This document shows positions 33,914-46,174 of a stretch of DNA of 64,000 nt, one piece after another. The notes beneath the pieces were generated by a model. It worked only from the letters and a program-made list of their open reading frames with translations. It had not been told where the DNA came from and made no database searches. Source of the stretch: Apirhabdus apintestini (lineage in GTDB: Bacteria > Pseudomonadota > Gammaproteobacteria > Enterobacterales > Enterobacteriaceae); the NCBI GenBank assembly GCA_033977085.1, contig CP138906.1:62001-126000 (forward strand), given 5' to 3'. Within the stretch, counting starts at the first letter, position 1; each line of letters opens with the position of its first letter. The position numbers were made by a program, and so were the translations under genes.

Positions 33914-35103
33914 TCAGCGATAAATACGCGGTGTGGCCGCTTCCAGGCGTTTGGCCAGGATCTGGCCCGGGTGCGGGAATTTACGAGCGAGGATCATGGC
34001 GGCAATGATCCACGGTTTCCAGCTGGCTTCTTTATAGGTTTCAATGCGATAGCGATCGAATACGCTGGCTTCCACTTCGCCTTTTTCGCAAGAAACGCCG
34101 GTGATGTCTGCAGGCAGGCAGTGCATGTACAGCGCTTTACCGCCGCGCGTGCGGGCCATCATCTCTTCGGTGCAGTGCCAGTTGGTATGACGGGCGTTTT
34201 CGGCCAGGCAGGTTTTTTCGAGCGCTTTCAGGCCGTCGCCATCGTTGCGGCGCAGCAGCTCTGTACGCTGCTGCATGATCTGCCAGGGTGCCCAGGATTT
34301 GGGATAAACAATATCGGCATCCTGGAATGCCTCTTCCATAGTAGCGACCTGGCTGAAGCGGCCGCCGGAGGCCTCTGCGTTGTGGCGAGCGATATCCATA
34401 ACCTCTGGCAGCAGGCCGTATCCTTCAGGATGCGCCAGCGTGACGTCCATCCCGAAACGGGTCATCAGGCCGATAATGCCCTGCGGTACAGAGAGCGGTT
34501 TACCGTAGCTGGGGGAATAAGCCCAGGTCATGGCGATTTTTTGCCTTTCAGTTTTTCCAGGCCGCCGAAGTGCTCTTTCAGCCACGCCAGATCGGCCATA
34601 GCCTGCGTCGGGTGATCGATATCGCACTGCAGGTTGACGATGGCGGGACGCTGCGGAAGCACGCCGCTGGCGAAGCCTTCATCCAGCGCTTCGCCTACTT
34701 CACGCATGTAGGCATTACCGGCGCCCAGATACATATCGTCACGGATACCGATAGCTTCTGCGCAGAAGGAAATCATATTGGCGGTTTCACGCACCGTTTC
34801 GCCGTGGGCGATTTGTGATTTTCCTTCATCCAGAACCTGCTGAGTTAGCCCTACCAGGTTCAGCGCAGAGGCATAAGAGAAGCGCGTACGGGTTGAGTTA
34901 TCGCGGAATAGCGAAATTCCCAGCCCGTTATTGAATACGCGTGTGTCGATATTACCGGCGCGCATATTTTTTAATGCTTCCGCCAGATAGAGCACCTTCT
35001 CAAGTTCGTCCCGGCTCTGCTCCCAGGTCAGGAGAAAGTCCTTTTCATGCAGTTTTGACGGCTTATCTTCAATGATGTCCAGTAGACGTTTTATCTCTTT
35101 CAT
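33914..35103 (-). pseudogene. ygeW: YgeW carbamoyltransferase, one frame break
   Basis: About 396 residues, aspartate/ornithine carbamoyltransferase fold. The carbamoyl-phosphate loop SLFRDNSTRTRFSYA lies near residue 70 and NLQCDIDHPTQAMADL near 175; the C-terminal half carries YMHCLPADI. The A run at about 34535 has six bases where seven restore LKGKKIAMTWAYSPSYGK. It starts at ATG 35103 (MKEIKRLLDI). First gene of the ygeWXY-hyuA-yqeA operon, behind a sigma-54 promoter. It likely makes carbamoyl phosphate from a ureido compound for YqeA. Confidence 0.92.
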
Positions 35104-35191
35104 TTATGAGATCCCTTACGAACGCTAATTAAATACTTGAGTGTTGAGAGGAAGCGACTCCCTAATTTCTGAAGGCGCGCTGAAAGGAATA

Positions 35192-35208
35192 AACAAGTTT
35201 TATGCCAG
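35192..35208 (-). promoter_or_regulatory. Sigma-54 promoter of ygeW operon
   Basis: CTGGCATAAAACTTGTT on the minus strand has TGGCA and TTG at consensus spacing; the GC of the -12 is GT, a mild deviation. About 90 bp before ATG 35103. Confidence 0.6.
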
Positions 35209-35317
35209 GTTGCGTAGCAGTGTTAAATCTTTGCAGTGAGTCATACTTTTTGATCCCTTGCAGGGGTTACTCTCCATGGGAAGCAAACGGGGAGGTGATA
35301 TTGGACACAGTGAGGGA

Positions 35318-35357
35318 GGTCAAAATGAGAAAGGGTAATACCGTTATCAAAATGAGA
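35318..35357. promoter_or_regulatory. Two candidate activator sites at the ygeV start / ygeW upstream region
   Basis: GGTCA-AAA-TGAGA (35318-35330) and TATCA-AAA-TGAGA (35345-35357) share the 11-mer TCAAAATGAGA, 27 bp apart. They lie about 110-165 bp upstream of the ygeW promoter and overlap the translation start of ygeV, which suggests combined activation of ygeW and autoregulation. Confidence 0.5.
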
Positions 35358-37162
35358 GATGAGCAAAAAGAGAATTTATGCACGAATCGGGCATCTGAAC
35401 CTCCCCGGATTGATAATGCCTCGCCGTCTCCCTCTCTGCTAATGCCTATTCAACACACTATTCAGCATTTCGCCACGCTATTGGCGAATGTGCTTCATCT
35501 CGAAGTTGAAGTCGTCGATAACCGTTTACTGCGTATAGCCGGTACCGGGCCATATGGAAAACGTTTCGGGCAGGTGCCGGAGAGTAATACGCTATTACTC
35601 CAGGAAGTACTGGATAACGCCCGGGAAGTGGTGATTTTTGATTCCCGGCAGAATTCACTCTGTCAGGCGTGTATGCAGCGCGATAGCTGCCGGGAGCGGG
35701 GATTTGTCGGCGTCCCTATTATTTACCAGCAGCGCTGTCTGGGTGTGATAAGCCTGGTTGCCGTAAATATCGAGCAATTACGCCACCTGCGCGAACATAC
35801 CAGCATGTTCATTGAGTACATCCGGCATATATCGACATTACTGGCAGAGAATTTTGCAGTTTCACATGCGCCGGACCTGCATATTGACCCGCTCCAGCAG
35901 TTCCTGGCAGATAGCGTTGAGCGCGGCGTCGTTCTCTGCAACGAACAAGGCGAGATAGTGCTAATCAACGAGCGCGCGCAGGCCATGCTTTCCCCTGATA
36001 AAGGGCTGCTGTGGCGTTCGGCAAGTATTTTGGAACTGCCGGAGAAAAGCGGCGTTTTTCAGTTGAGTATTGATGAACAAACCTGGCGCGTCAGCGGCCA
36101 GCGCCGCGATACGGAAAACGGGTCGTTGATGCTGCTGTCGGCAGCGCGACCAGGGCGTGCGATGAAGATGAAGAGAAGCTCCGGCGCTATCCGACCATTA
36201 AAAATCTCATCGGCGAGTCGCCGGGTATGCGGAAATTGCGCGAACTGGTAGGGCGCATTGCCGGTAGCCCTTCCAGCGTCATGATTATGGGGGAAAGTGG
36301 AACCGGGAAAGAAGTTGTGGCGCGAGCGATTCACCGTCTTAGCCCCCGGCACGAGCAGGCGTTTGTTGCGATAAACTGTGCGGCAATACCGGAAAATTTG
36401 CTGGAGAGCGAGCTATTTGGCTATGCCAAAGGCGCGTTTACCGGCGCGGCGCCGGGCGGAAAGCGTGGATTAATGCAGGTCGCCAGCGGCGGTACGCTAT
36501 TTTTGGATGAAATAGGCGATATGCCATTAGGTTTGCAGGCGCGTTTGCTGCGCGCCATTGAGAACCGTGAGGTGATGCCAATCGGGGCCAGCGCGCCGGT
36601 GGCCATTGATATCCGCATTATTTCCGCAACGCATCAAAATCTTGAAGCGCACATTCGCGACGGGCGTTTTCGGGAAGATTTATTCTACCGACTCAATGTG
36701 GTGCCGTTGATGCTCACTCCGCTGCGCGAACGCGGCGACGACGTGATGCTGCTGGTAAATCATTTCCTGTCTCTGCATGCGCAGCGTATTGGCCGCCAGC
36801 GCCCCGGCGTGAGCCCGGAGGTGATGCGGCTGCTACAGAACTATCGGTGGCCAGGCAATGTGCGGGAGTTAAGCAACCTCATGGAGTACTTAATTAATAT
36901 TGTTCCGGAGGGCGAGCCGATCGACAGCGCGCTGCTACCGCCGGTATTCCACTCTTCTTATATTGATATACCGCGCCCGGCAGAGCTGGATGCGTTGAAG
37001 ATATGCTCGCCGGAAGGCACTCAGCCCAATCTGAAGTCAATGGAGCGTACGATTATTGAAGAAGCGCTGCAGCGTACTCGGAATAAAAAGCAGGTGGCGG
37101 ATGAGCTGGGGATTGGCGTTGCGACGCTGTATCGAAAAATTAAGAAATACGGTCTGGTATAA
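35325..37162 (+). pseudogene. ygeV: YgeV (UacR)-like sigma-54-dependent activator, one frame break
   Basis: About 610 residues. N-terminal sensory region with a cysteine group (CQACMQRDSCRE) and PAS-like segment, central AAA+ domain with Walker A GESGTGKEVV, sigma-54 contact motif GAFTGA and Walker B GGTLFLDEIGD, and a C-terminal Fis-type helix-turn-helix (KKQVADELGIGVATLYRKIKK). ATG 35325 is chosen for its strong GGGAGGT site; later ATGs at 35352 and 35442 are possible. A one-base break near 36160 splits sensor and AAA+ parts. Divergent from ygeW. Likely master regulator of the island. Confidence 0.9.
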
Positions 37163-37726
37163 CGCGTTCCCGTAGCTGTGCGTATTGCTGCGGGGTATCC
37201 ACATCCCAGTGTATCGCCGCGCTTTGTACGGGCACTGCGTCCCGCCCGCAGGTTGATACCAAGTGTTTTAAGGTAACGTTAGCGGGCGCATCCAGAATAC
37301 GCCTGCGCATATCAGGTGGCAGCAGGGCCGGATGGCCTCGCCCGCCTTCGCAAAAGGGAACCAGTACCCGTGCGGAGCGATGCTGCCATAGCGCGGCGTA
37401 AATATCCGGCGTCACGGCGGGCATATCGCCGGGAATGATAAAAAGTGCCCGGGCTGCAGGCGGCGAGCGCCGCGCTGCAGCGAGGAAAACATCCCCTGCG
37501 TGTAGACAGGGTTATGGCATAACAGGATGCGATCGCGACCGGCATAGCGCTGACGCAGCGCTTCACCGCGATACCCCGTTACCAGGATCACCCGATCGCA
37601 AAAAGCGAGCGCATTGCGCAGCGTGCTATCCAGCACGGTGCCTTCGCGCCAGGGCAGCATCATTTTCCACTGCCCCATGCGGGAAGAGAGCCCAGCGGCT
37701 AATATCAGACACTGCTTCATCTCCAT
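37140..37726 (-). pseudogene. mocA: MocA molybdenum cofactor cytidylyltransferase, one frame break
   Basis: About 195 residues, NTP-transferase fold; converts Mo-molybdopterin to the cytosine dinucleotide form used by xanthine dehydrogenase-type hydroxylases. The signature ILAAGLSSRMGQWKMMLPW is at the N-terminus; PGDMPAV and GHPALLP follow after a break at about 37440 in a G run. Convergent with ygeV and overlapping its end by about 20 bp. Last gene after the hydroxylase subunits, which need this cofactor. Confidence 0.88.
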
Positions 37727-38065
37727 CGCACCCTGCTCCTTCCAGGCTTACGCTGACTTAAGTACCGCTTTTATCGATTTGATAATAGGTACGTAGCCAG
37801 TGCAGCGGCACAGGTTGCCTTCCAGCGCTTCGTTGATTTGCGCGTCGCTCGGCGTTGGATTCTTATCCAGCAGCGCTTTTGCGCTCATTAACACACCGGG
37901 CGTACAGAAGCCGCACTGCACGCCGCCGTGGCGAACAAAGGCGGTTTGCAAACGCTGGCCTACTTTATCGTGGCGCAGCGTGTTACCAACGGTGCAAAAC
38001 TGATCCACCCCAGCGGTTGAAAACTGATCCAGGGTTAATCTGCTCCTCTGAATACAGGGGAGCTT

Positions 38066-39082
<1,017 letters not shown>

Positions 39083-39086
<4 letters not shown>

Positions 39087-39865
39087 TGGTCGAACTACAA
39101 CATCAACGGCTGATGGTGCTTGCTGAACAGCTCCAGCTGGACAGCCTTATCGGCGCGGCGCCGGCACTGTCGCAACAGGCAGTGGATCAGGAATGGAGCT
39201 ATATGGACTTCCTGGAGCACCTGCTACATGAGGAGAAACTGGCCCGGCATCAGCGTAAACAGGCGATGTACACGCGGATGGCAGCCTTCCCGGCGGTGAA
39301 GACGTTCGAGGAATACGACTTCACCTTCGCCACCGGCGCACCTCAGAAGCAAATCCAGTCGCTGCGTTCCCTGAGCTTCATCGAACGTAACGAAAACATC
39401 GTGTTGCTGGGCCCCTCGGGCGTGGGGAAAACACATCTGGCGATAGCCATGGGCTACGAGGCAGTACGGGCGGGCATCAAGGTTCGCTTCACAACAGCAG
39501 CGGACCTGCTGTTACAGTTGTCGACTTCCCAGCGTCAGGGGCGTTACAAAACGACACTCAATCGCGGTGTCATGGCCCCCAAACTGCTCATCATCGACGA
39601 AATAGGCTATCTGCCGTTCAGCCAGGAAGAGGCAAAGCTGTTCTTCCAGGTCATTGCCAAACGTTACGAAAAGAGCGCGATGATCCTGACCTCTAACCTG
39701 CCGTTCGGGCAGTGGGACCAGACGTTCGCGGGTGATGCAGCCCTGACATCGGCAATGCTGGACCGGATCTTACATCACTCACACGTAGTCCAGATAAAAG
39801 GAGAGAGCTATCGACTGAAGCAGAAACGAAAGGCCGGGGTTATAGCGGAAGCTAATCCTGAGTAA
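39083..39865 (+). CDS. istB: IstB transposition helper ATPase, copy B
   Basis: 260 residues, intact, Walker A GPSGVGKTHLA and Walker B LLIIDEIGYL. Overlaps the istA stop by ATGA. Differs from copy A by the LLLQLSTS residue. Confidence 0.95.
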
Positions 39866-40163
39866 GCAAGGTGGATCAATATTAGACCGTTGGTGGTGAC
39901 GGTAAGTGGATCACTTTTTACCCGTTGTTGACACAGCGATTCAACGGTGAAAACTTCCGCACCGTCGCACTGGGCCGCCAGCAGCAGGCAGGAACACACT
40001 GCTTTACCGTCCAGGATCACGGTACAGGCGCCGCATTCCCCCACGGAACAGCCCTCTTTGGTGCCGGTAAGTCGCATATCTTCACGTAAAAAGTCGATCA
40101 GACGCTGGTTATCTTCAACGTCGCGCTGTACGCGCACGCCGTTAACTTTCAGTTCAATCCGGT

Positions 40164-41084
40164 TCATACATCCTCCTTACCGCTTTTATTCGCCAGAACT
40201 TCTTCCAGCATCTGCGTCAGCATTTCCACTCCCGCCGGGATTTTATACGGTGCGGACCAGCGTTTCCCGATGGCGTCGTCCAGCATTTTCTGTAATAACG
40301 CTGCGCCTTCCTGAATTAGCGCGGCGTTCAGGCGGCGGCCCGTCAGACATTTTTCGATAGGGATCAGGCGCTGCGGCTTGCTGAATAACGCGCCGTCGAC
40401 CAGCCGGCAGTAAGTTAATTCGCCAGAAGGGTTGACGACAAATTGGCCGGTGAAGCTTTGACGCGTGATGTTCAGCGCGTTGCGGCGGCCCAGTTGTAAA
40501 TAGCGCTGCTGCAGCCCTTCATGTCGCGGTGGAGGCGGCAAGATCGCGGCGGTGAGAAGTTCTCCCTGTGCAATTTGCGTTTTGTAACCGCCGGTGATGA
40601 AGTCGCTTAGCGGCATGGTGCGCGGCGCGGCACCGTGACGCTGCAATTCCACCTGTGCGTCATAGATAATCAGCGGTGGCATTGAATCCGCGCACGGCGC
40701 GGCGTTAATCAGGTTGCCGCCCACCGTTGCCCGGTTACGAAGCTGAAGTGAACCAATGGTATTACAGGCGGTTACCAGCAGCGGATAATGCGCCTGGATA
40801 TGTTCATGGGCGGTGAGCGTGCTAAAGCAGATGCCGGCGCCAATGCGCACGCCTCCGTCCGCCTGTACTTCCACGCCCTGCATTTCCCGCACGCCGGAAA
40901 TATCTACCAGCGGCACCGGCGCGGTGGTCAGGCGTGCCTGTACCAGCATGTCCGTACCGCCTGCGATAACCCGCCGATTAGGATCTTCGGCCAGCAGTTG
41001 CAGCGCGTCGTCCAGCGTTTTCGCCCGCTTAAGCGCCAGCGTATTCAGGCGCAGTACCTGTTTTTTCTCGCCGGACTCGACCAT
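40164..41084 (-). CDS. FAD-binding subunit of molybdenum hydroxylase (xanthine dehydrogenase family)
   Basis: 306 residues of the CoxM/XdhB-type family. The FAD motifs are VIAGGTDMLVQARL near residue 40 and TIGSLQLRNRATVGGNLINA near 110. It is unlike E. coli YgfM. The start ATG 41084 shares its A with the TAA of the upstream molybdenum subunit (TAATG), and its stop overlaps the 2Fe-2S subunit start, so all three are translationally coupled. Intact. Confidence 0.88.
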   Translation of the reverse strand: MVESGEKKQVLRLNTLALKRAKTLDDALQLLAEDPNRRVIAGGTDMLVQARLTTAPVPLVDISGVREMQGVEVQADGGVRIGAGICFSTLTAHEHIQAHYPLLVTACNTIGSLQLRNRATVGGNLINAAPCADSMPPLIIYDAQVELQRHGAAPRTMPLSDFITGGYKTQIAQGELLTAAILPPPPRHEGLQQRYLQLGRRNALNITRQSFTGQFVVNPSGELTYCRLVDGALFSKPQRLIPIEKCLTGRRLNAALIQEGAALLQKMLDDAIGKRWSAPYKIPAGVEMLTQMLEEVLANKSGKEDV

Positions 41085-43402
41085 TAACTCGCTCTGGCGC
41101 ACCGGTTTTTCAGCGCATAGCCCAGTTTGACCTGCTCCAGGGTGAGCGGTAGCGCATAGTTGAGTTTATTCAATGCGAAACTTACGGCGTTGTTTAGCGC
41201 CGCAGCGCCCAGTTCTAATACCGGCTCACCCAGCACTTTCGCCCCGAATGGCCCGGCTTTATCGTGGTTTTCAACCGGAATGACCGTGATGGGCGGAATA
41301 TCTTTAATTGTAGGTAACAAGTAAGTATCGAAGTTTTCCGACTTCACTTCGCCGTTTTCAGTATTGAACTCTTCCAGCATGCCATAGCCGATCATGCCTT
41401 GCGCAATCCCGCCGCTCACCTGGCCTTCAAAGCCGACTTTGTTGATGACTTTACCTACGTCATGCACGGCGGTGACGTGGTTGATATGAATTTTCCCGGT
41501 ACGGGTGTCGATAACGATATCGGCAATCTGACATCCATATACCCAGGTAAAGTACGGGCTGCCGCAGCCTTTTTCTTCATCCCAGTGGATGGGTGGTGCT
41601 ACGTGCCAGCCATAGGCTGAAAGGTTGGCACCGGTGGCGCGCGTCATGTTGACCACGTCAAGGAATGCCAGTCGATTGTAGGGGTGATGGCGATTAAAGA
41701 CTTTGCCGTTTTCCCAGACCAGATCGTCGATACTCTTCGCGTCCAGTTTTTCAGCAATCGCATCGGCCATGCGCTGTTTCAGCTTATTGGCCGCGCTGAG
41801 AATGGCCTGACCGCCCATTAGCGTACCGCGCGAAGCCGCGGTCGAGCCGCCGTCGGCTATCATGGCGGTATCTGGCTCGCTAAACATGACGGTATCCAGG
41901 CTGACGCCGAATGCCTGAGCGGCAATGAGTGACATGGTAGTCTGCAGGCCCTGACCGTTTTCAGACACTGAGGTAGAAATGTTGATACTGCCGTCAGCGT
42001 TAATTTGGATCAGGGCGGAAGACGCATCCAGACCTTCGGCGCCCAGCGAGCAGCCGCGATGGCTGAGCGCGAGGCCAATACCGTAGCGCAGCGGTCCGCC
42101 TTTAGCGTTTAACTCCGAATAGTGGTTTCTTTTTGCCTCAAATTCGGCGCTGTTAGTTGCCTTTTCCAGCACTTCAGTGGCAGAGACCGTATGTTCGGTA
42201 AACGCCTGCCCGGCCATACTGGTATCGCCCTGCTTCAGAATGTTACGCAGCCGCAGTTCGGTAGGCGTTAGCCCCAGCGCTTCCGCAACTTCGTCCATGA
42301 GGGATTCGTTGGCAAAGATAACCTGCGGCGCGCCAAAGCCGCGATAGGCCGAGGTGTAGTTATTGTTGGTGTAGACGCCGGTGACATCTACCCGCACGTT
42401 GGGAATATTATAGGGGCCAGCCGCCTGCACGGAGCTGCGCCAGGTGACGAACACAGTTTGCCCGGCATAGCTTCCGCCATCGGCCAGTACGTCGATTTTC
42501 ATTGCCAGAATACGCGCGTTTTCATCCAGCCCGATTTTATATTTCATCGTATAGGGGTGGCGTTTATAACTCTCGCGCATGGACTGTTCGCGGTTATAGG
42601 TAATTTTAACCGGACGCGAGGTCAGCCAGGTCATGAGCGCGGCGCGGCAGGCCAAATGATCGATAATATCGTCTTTACCACCGAAGGATCCGCCCAAAAT
42701 AGAGCGCCTGACGTTGACTTTAGACTGTGGCAAACCGAGGTATTTCGCTACGAATCCGCGCACGCGGTGGGCGTTCTGGATTGATCCATATACCGTAATA
42801 ATCTGTTCATTTTCATCAAAGCAGGTGGTAATGGACTCCGGTTCTATATAGGCATGCTCCTGAAAGCCGACGCTAAATTCGCGCTCGAAGATATGCGTTG
42901 ATGCGGCAAAGCCTGCTTCGATATCGCCCTTCACCGTATGGTGATGGTTGATAATGTTATTATCTCTGTCGCTGTGAATAAGCCGGGCGCCAGGCCGCAG
43001 CGATTCCTGGACCGACGTTATCGGCGCCCACGGCGTGTAGTTAATTTTGATCTTTTCTGCGGCCAGGCAGGCGGCTTCATAGCTTTCAGCGGCGACCACG
43101 GCGATAACGTCGCCGCGAAAGGCGATTTCTTTATCGACGATAGGTGGATAGTCGGGGATCACGACGCCGATGCGCCGCTCGCCCGGGATATCATCCCAGG
43201 TTGCGATACGGACCACGCCTGGAACGCTTTCCGCCTCGGAAAGATCGAGCGATTCGATACGACCGGCAGCGATATCGGAATAGCGGCATACGCCATACAG
43301 CATATCTTTCATTACGATATCGTCGCCGTATATCGCCAGTCCTTTTACTTTCGCCATGCCGTCAGTACGCGGCACTTCACTGCCCACGGTTGAAGTTTCC
43401 AT
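41084..43402 (-). CDS. Molybdenum-binding catalytic subunit, xanthine dehydrogenase family
   Basis: 772 residues with aldehyde oxidase/xanthine dehydrogenase a/b hammerhead and MoCo-binding domains. Visible sites: hammerhead MAKVKGLAIYGDDI, the Mo-site loop ILGGSFGGKDDIIDH, AYRGFGAPQVIFA, the QGLQTTMSLIAAQAFG segment and the catalytic Glu region GAKVLGEPVLELG. It is nearer XdhA than XdhD in length. ATG 43402 (METSTVGSEVPR) has SD GGGAGAG; a sigma-54 promoter lies about 50 bp upstream. Substrate is probably a purine (xanthine or hypoxanthine), inferred from context. Confidence 0.88.
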   Translation of the reverse strand: METSTVGSEVPRTDGMAKVKGLAIYGDDIVMKDMLYGVCRYSDIAAGRIESLDLSEAESVPGVVRIATWDDIPGERRIGVVIPDYPPIVDKEIAFRGDVIAVVAAESYEAACLAAEKIKINYTPWAPITSVQESLRPGARLIHSDRDNNIINHHHTVKGDIEAGFAASTHIFEREFSVGFQEHAYIEPESITTCFDENEQIITVYGSIQNAHRVRGFVAKYLGLPQSKVNVRRSILGGSFGGKDDIIDHLACRAALMTWLTSRPVKITYNREQSMRESYKRHPYTMKYKIGLDENARILAMKIDVLADGGSYAGQTVFVTWRSSVQAAGPYNIPNVRVDVTGVYTNNNYTSAYRGFGAPQVIFANESLMDEVAEALGLTPTELRLRNILKQGDTSMAGQAFTEHTVSATEVLEKATNSAEFEAKRNHYSELNAKGGPLRYGIGLALSHRGCSLGAEGLDASSALIQINADGSINISTSVSENGQGLQTTMSLIAAQAFGVSLDTVMFSEPDTAMIADGGSTAASRGTLMGGQAILSAANKLKQRMADAIAEKLDAKSIDDLVWENGKVFNRHHPYNRLAFLDVVNMTRATGANLSAYGWHVAPPIHWDEEKGCGSPYFTWVYGCQIADIVIDTRTGKIHINHVTAVHDVGKVINKVGFEGQVSGGIAQGMIGYGMLEEFNTENGEVKSENFDTYLLPTIKDIPPITVIPVENHDKAGPFGAKVLGEPVLELGAAALNNAVSFALNKLNYALPLTLEQVKLGYALKNRCARAS

Positions 43403-43454
43403 TAACAATCTCTCCCTCAGGATGGAGTTCGGTGTTTTTATTGATGAAGATAAA

Positions 43455-43471
43455 AGCAAGGGATATGCCAG
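43455..43471 (-). promoter_or_regulatory. Sigma-54 promoter of the hydroxylase operon
   Basis: CTGGCATATCCCTTGCT on the minus strand matches the -24/-12 consensus very well, giving a leader of about 40 nt to ATG 43402. Confidence 0.78.
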
Positions 43472-43553
43472 AAGCGTAAAAAAGAGGATGGCCCGCAAGA
43501 TGGGGATCCGAGAACGTTATATGCCGATATGCAGTGTCACAGTGACGCATTTT

Positions 43554-43583
43554 TCTCAAAGTGAGATTTTCTCACTGAGAAAA
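43554..43583. promoter_or_regulatory. Tandem palindromes upstream of the hydroxylase operon and ygfT
   Basis: TCTCA-AAG-TGAGA (43554-43566) is followed directly by the 17-bp perfect palindrome TTTTCTCACTGAGAAAA (43567-43583). They lie about 85-110 bp upstream of the sigma-54 promoter and 150 bp upstream of divergent ygfT. Confidence 0.6.
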
Positions 43584-43730
43584 CGAGCTGCGGTGAGACT
43601 AATGATGGCGGCAAATTTTTGAAATAGCTCACAAAATAGAATGCCCGGAATAAACTGACACTTTGGATGCCCCCGTTTTTGCATGCTTTTTAGAAATGCG
43701 CCATGGCAAAATAATAAAAAGGGATGAGTC

Positions 43731-45669
43731 ATGAATAAATTTATCGTTGCCGATGCGCAAGAATGTATCGGCTGTCATGCATGTGAGCTGGCCTGTGCGG
43801 TGGCACATAATCACGGTATCTGGCCTGAACGCTCGGCGTTTCACCCGCGTATTCGGGTGATTGGCCGGGGCAACGAAAACGTTGCCGTCACCTGCCGGCA
43901 CTGCAACGACGCGCCCTGCGTCAGCAGTTGCCCGGTTTCAGCGCTGACGTTCCGCGATAGCGAGGTGAAACTGGACGCCGCGCTGTGTATTGGATGTAAA
44001 GAGTGCGTTCTTGCCTGCCCGTTTGGCGCTATTGATATGGTGCCTGCGGAGCCTGGTCAAACCCGGAGCCTGGCGCAGAAATGTGACCTGTGTGAGCAGA
44101 CGTCAAGCGGCGAACCGGCCTGCGTGGCCCATTGCCCAACGCAGGCGCTGAGCCTGATGGATGTATCGGCGATAACCCGGCTCCGTCAGACGCGCCAGCG
44201 CGCCAGTGCGACCGGAGAATATCCGCGCCCGGCGCGACGCAGCGTGGCCCTGCTGGATAAGCCGCTTCGAAAAGGCGCCGCTAAGCTTCCGGCAGATGAG
44301 CGGCGCGCGCATTTTGACGAAATTTATCACGCGCTGAGCGATACGCAGGCGCAGCAGGAGAGCGAACGCTGCCTTTACTGCGCCGAACGCGCGTGGTGTA
44401 ACTGGACCTGCCCGCTGCATAACGCCATTCCTGATTTCATCCGTTTGGTGAAAGAGGGACAAATAGAAGCGGCGGCCGAACTTTGCCATCAGAGCAGTTC
44501 GCTGCCGGAAATTTGCGGACGCGTATGCCCGCAGGAACGATTATGTGAGGGCGCCTGTACGCTGCATGACCGGGGCGGGGCGGTAACTATCGGTAATCTG
44601 GAGCGCTATATTACCGATACCGCTCTGGCGCGCGGATGGCACCCTGCAACGGCGGTTCCCGCTGCGCGATCCGAAAAGGTTGCCGTCATTGGCGCCGGGC
44701 CGGCTGGCTTGGGCTGTGCGGATATTCTGGCTCGCAGCGGGGTGCAGGTTGAGGTATTTGATACGCATCCGGAAATCGGCGGCCTGCTCACTTTTGGCAT
44801 CCCGCCCTTCAAACTGGATAAGCAAATCCTTTCCCGGCGGCGCGAGCTGTTTAGCGAAATGGGGATACGTTTCCGGCTTGGCTGCGAGGTGGGTAAAGAT
44901 ATCAATTTTGATAGTTTACTGGCGGAATACGATGCAGTTTTTCTCGGTGTAGGTACGTATGGGTTAATGCGCGCGGGGCTTGAACATGAAGATGCGCCGG
45001 GCGTTGTTCAGGCTCTGCCATTTTTGATAGCCAGCACCCGCCGGGTTATGGGGCTGGAGGACGATCCGCGCTACCCATGGATCGATCTGGAAGGAAAAAA
45101 TGTGGTGGTTTTAGGCGGCGGTGATACGGCGATGGACTGCGTGCGTACCTCTTTACGTCGCGGAGCTGCCAGCGTGACCTGCGCCTATCGCCGCGATGAG
45201 GCCAGCATGCCTGGCTCGAAAAAGAGGTGCTCAATGCGCGGGAAGAAGGGGCGGTATTTCAGTTTAATGTACAGCCCGAGTACATCGCGCGCCAGCGTAA
45301 AGGACGGGTGTCGGGAATTGGCATGGTGCGTACGCAAATGGGTGCGCCGGGGCCAGACGGGCGGCGTCGACCGCAGCGTATTCCTGACTCGCAGTTTGAG
45401 TTACCGGCGGATGTGCTGATCATGGCCTTTGGTTTTCAGCCGCATCCAATGCCCTGGCTGCGTCAGCACGGCGTGAGCTTTGATGACTGGGGGTTAATTG
45501 AAACGGGTAAAGAAAACCGGGCGTCTACTCAAACCAGCAATCCAAAAGTTTATGCGGGGGCGACGCCGTGCACGGCGCGGATTTAGTGGTGACGGCGATG
45601 GCCGCAGGGCGGCAGGCTGCCCGGGAAATGTTGACGCAGTTTGATGCCGCATTAACGCAAGGAGAGTGA
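43731..45669 (+). pseudogene. ygfT: YgfT (UacF) iron-sulfur/FAD oxidoreductase, two frame breaks
   Basis: About 647 residues. N-terminal polyferredoxin with clusters CIGCHACELACA, CRHCNDAPCVSSCP, CIGCKECVLACP and KCDLCEQ; a GltD-like linker with CLYCAERAWCNWTCP and CGRVCPQERLCEGAC; then FAD site VAVIGAGPAGLGCADILA and NAD(P)H site VVVLGGGDTAMDCVRTSL. Breaks near 45222 (A run) and 45562 (G run) are each cured by one base; the stop is 45667-45669. SD AAGGG before ATG 43731. E. coli YgfT/AegA have been reported to support formate-dependent urate breakdown. Confidence 0.92.
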
Positions 45670-45670
45670 T

Positions 45671-46174
45671 ATGACCAGCTTCCTGCGCGCCGACCCGGCG
45701 CGCTGCATCGGCTGTCGCACCTGTGAAGTCGCCTGTGCGGCGGCGCATACCGATAAACCCCTCAGCGGCGGAAACTTTTTGCCGCGTTTGCATGTGGTTA
45801 AGCAGGCGCACGTTAGCGTGCCGGTCATGTGCCATCACTGTGAGAATGCGCCCTGTGTTGCGGCCTGCCCTACGCAGGCGCTGGTGCAGGGGCTAGAGCG
45901 TGTCGAAATCTATGAAACGCGCTGTATTGGTTGCGCAGGCTGCGTTGTTGCCTGCCCATTTGGCGTGATTTCTCTCGCGGGGCGGGGTGAGCCTCAGCCC
46001 GTGTCGGTAATTAAGTGCGATTTATGCGTGGGGCGCGAAACCGGCCCGGCCTGCGTATCCGTATGTCCTACCGCCGCGCTGGAGAAGGTATCGCGAGATT
46101 CCGTTGAGATGACGGCCCGGCAGCGACGTGAACAGACGGCGCTGTCAGCGCTGCGTCACAGAGAAGAGCACTGA
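45671..46174 (+). CDS. ygfS: YgfS 4Fe-4S ferredoxin-type electron transfer protein
   Basis: 167 residues with four 4Fe-4S binding motifs (CIGCRTCEVACA, CHHCENAPCVAACP, CIGCAGCVVACP, KCDLCVGRETGPACVSVCP), as in HydN/HycB-type electron carriers that partner formate dehydrogenases. It starts one base after the ygfT stop (TGATATG) so is co-translated. E. coli has the pair in the opposite order (ygfS-ygfT). Intact. Confidence 0.92.
   Translation: MTSFLRADPARCIGCRTCEVACAAAHTDKPLSGGNFLPRLHVVKQAHVSVPVMCHHCENAPCVAACPTQALVQGLERVEIYETRCIGCAGCVVACPFGVISLAGRGEPQPVSVIKCDLCVGRETGPACVSVCPTAALEKVSRDSVEMTARQRREQTALSALRHREEH

Noticed and set aside
43584..43730. Sigma-54 promoter for ygfT
   Set aside because: TGGATGCCC...TTTTTGCA looks suggestive, but the GG-to-GC spacing is several bases too long, so it was not called.
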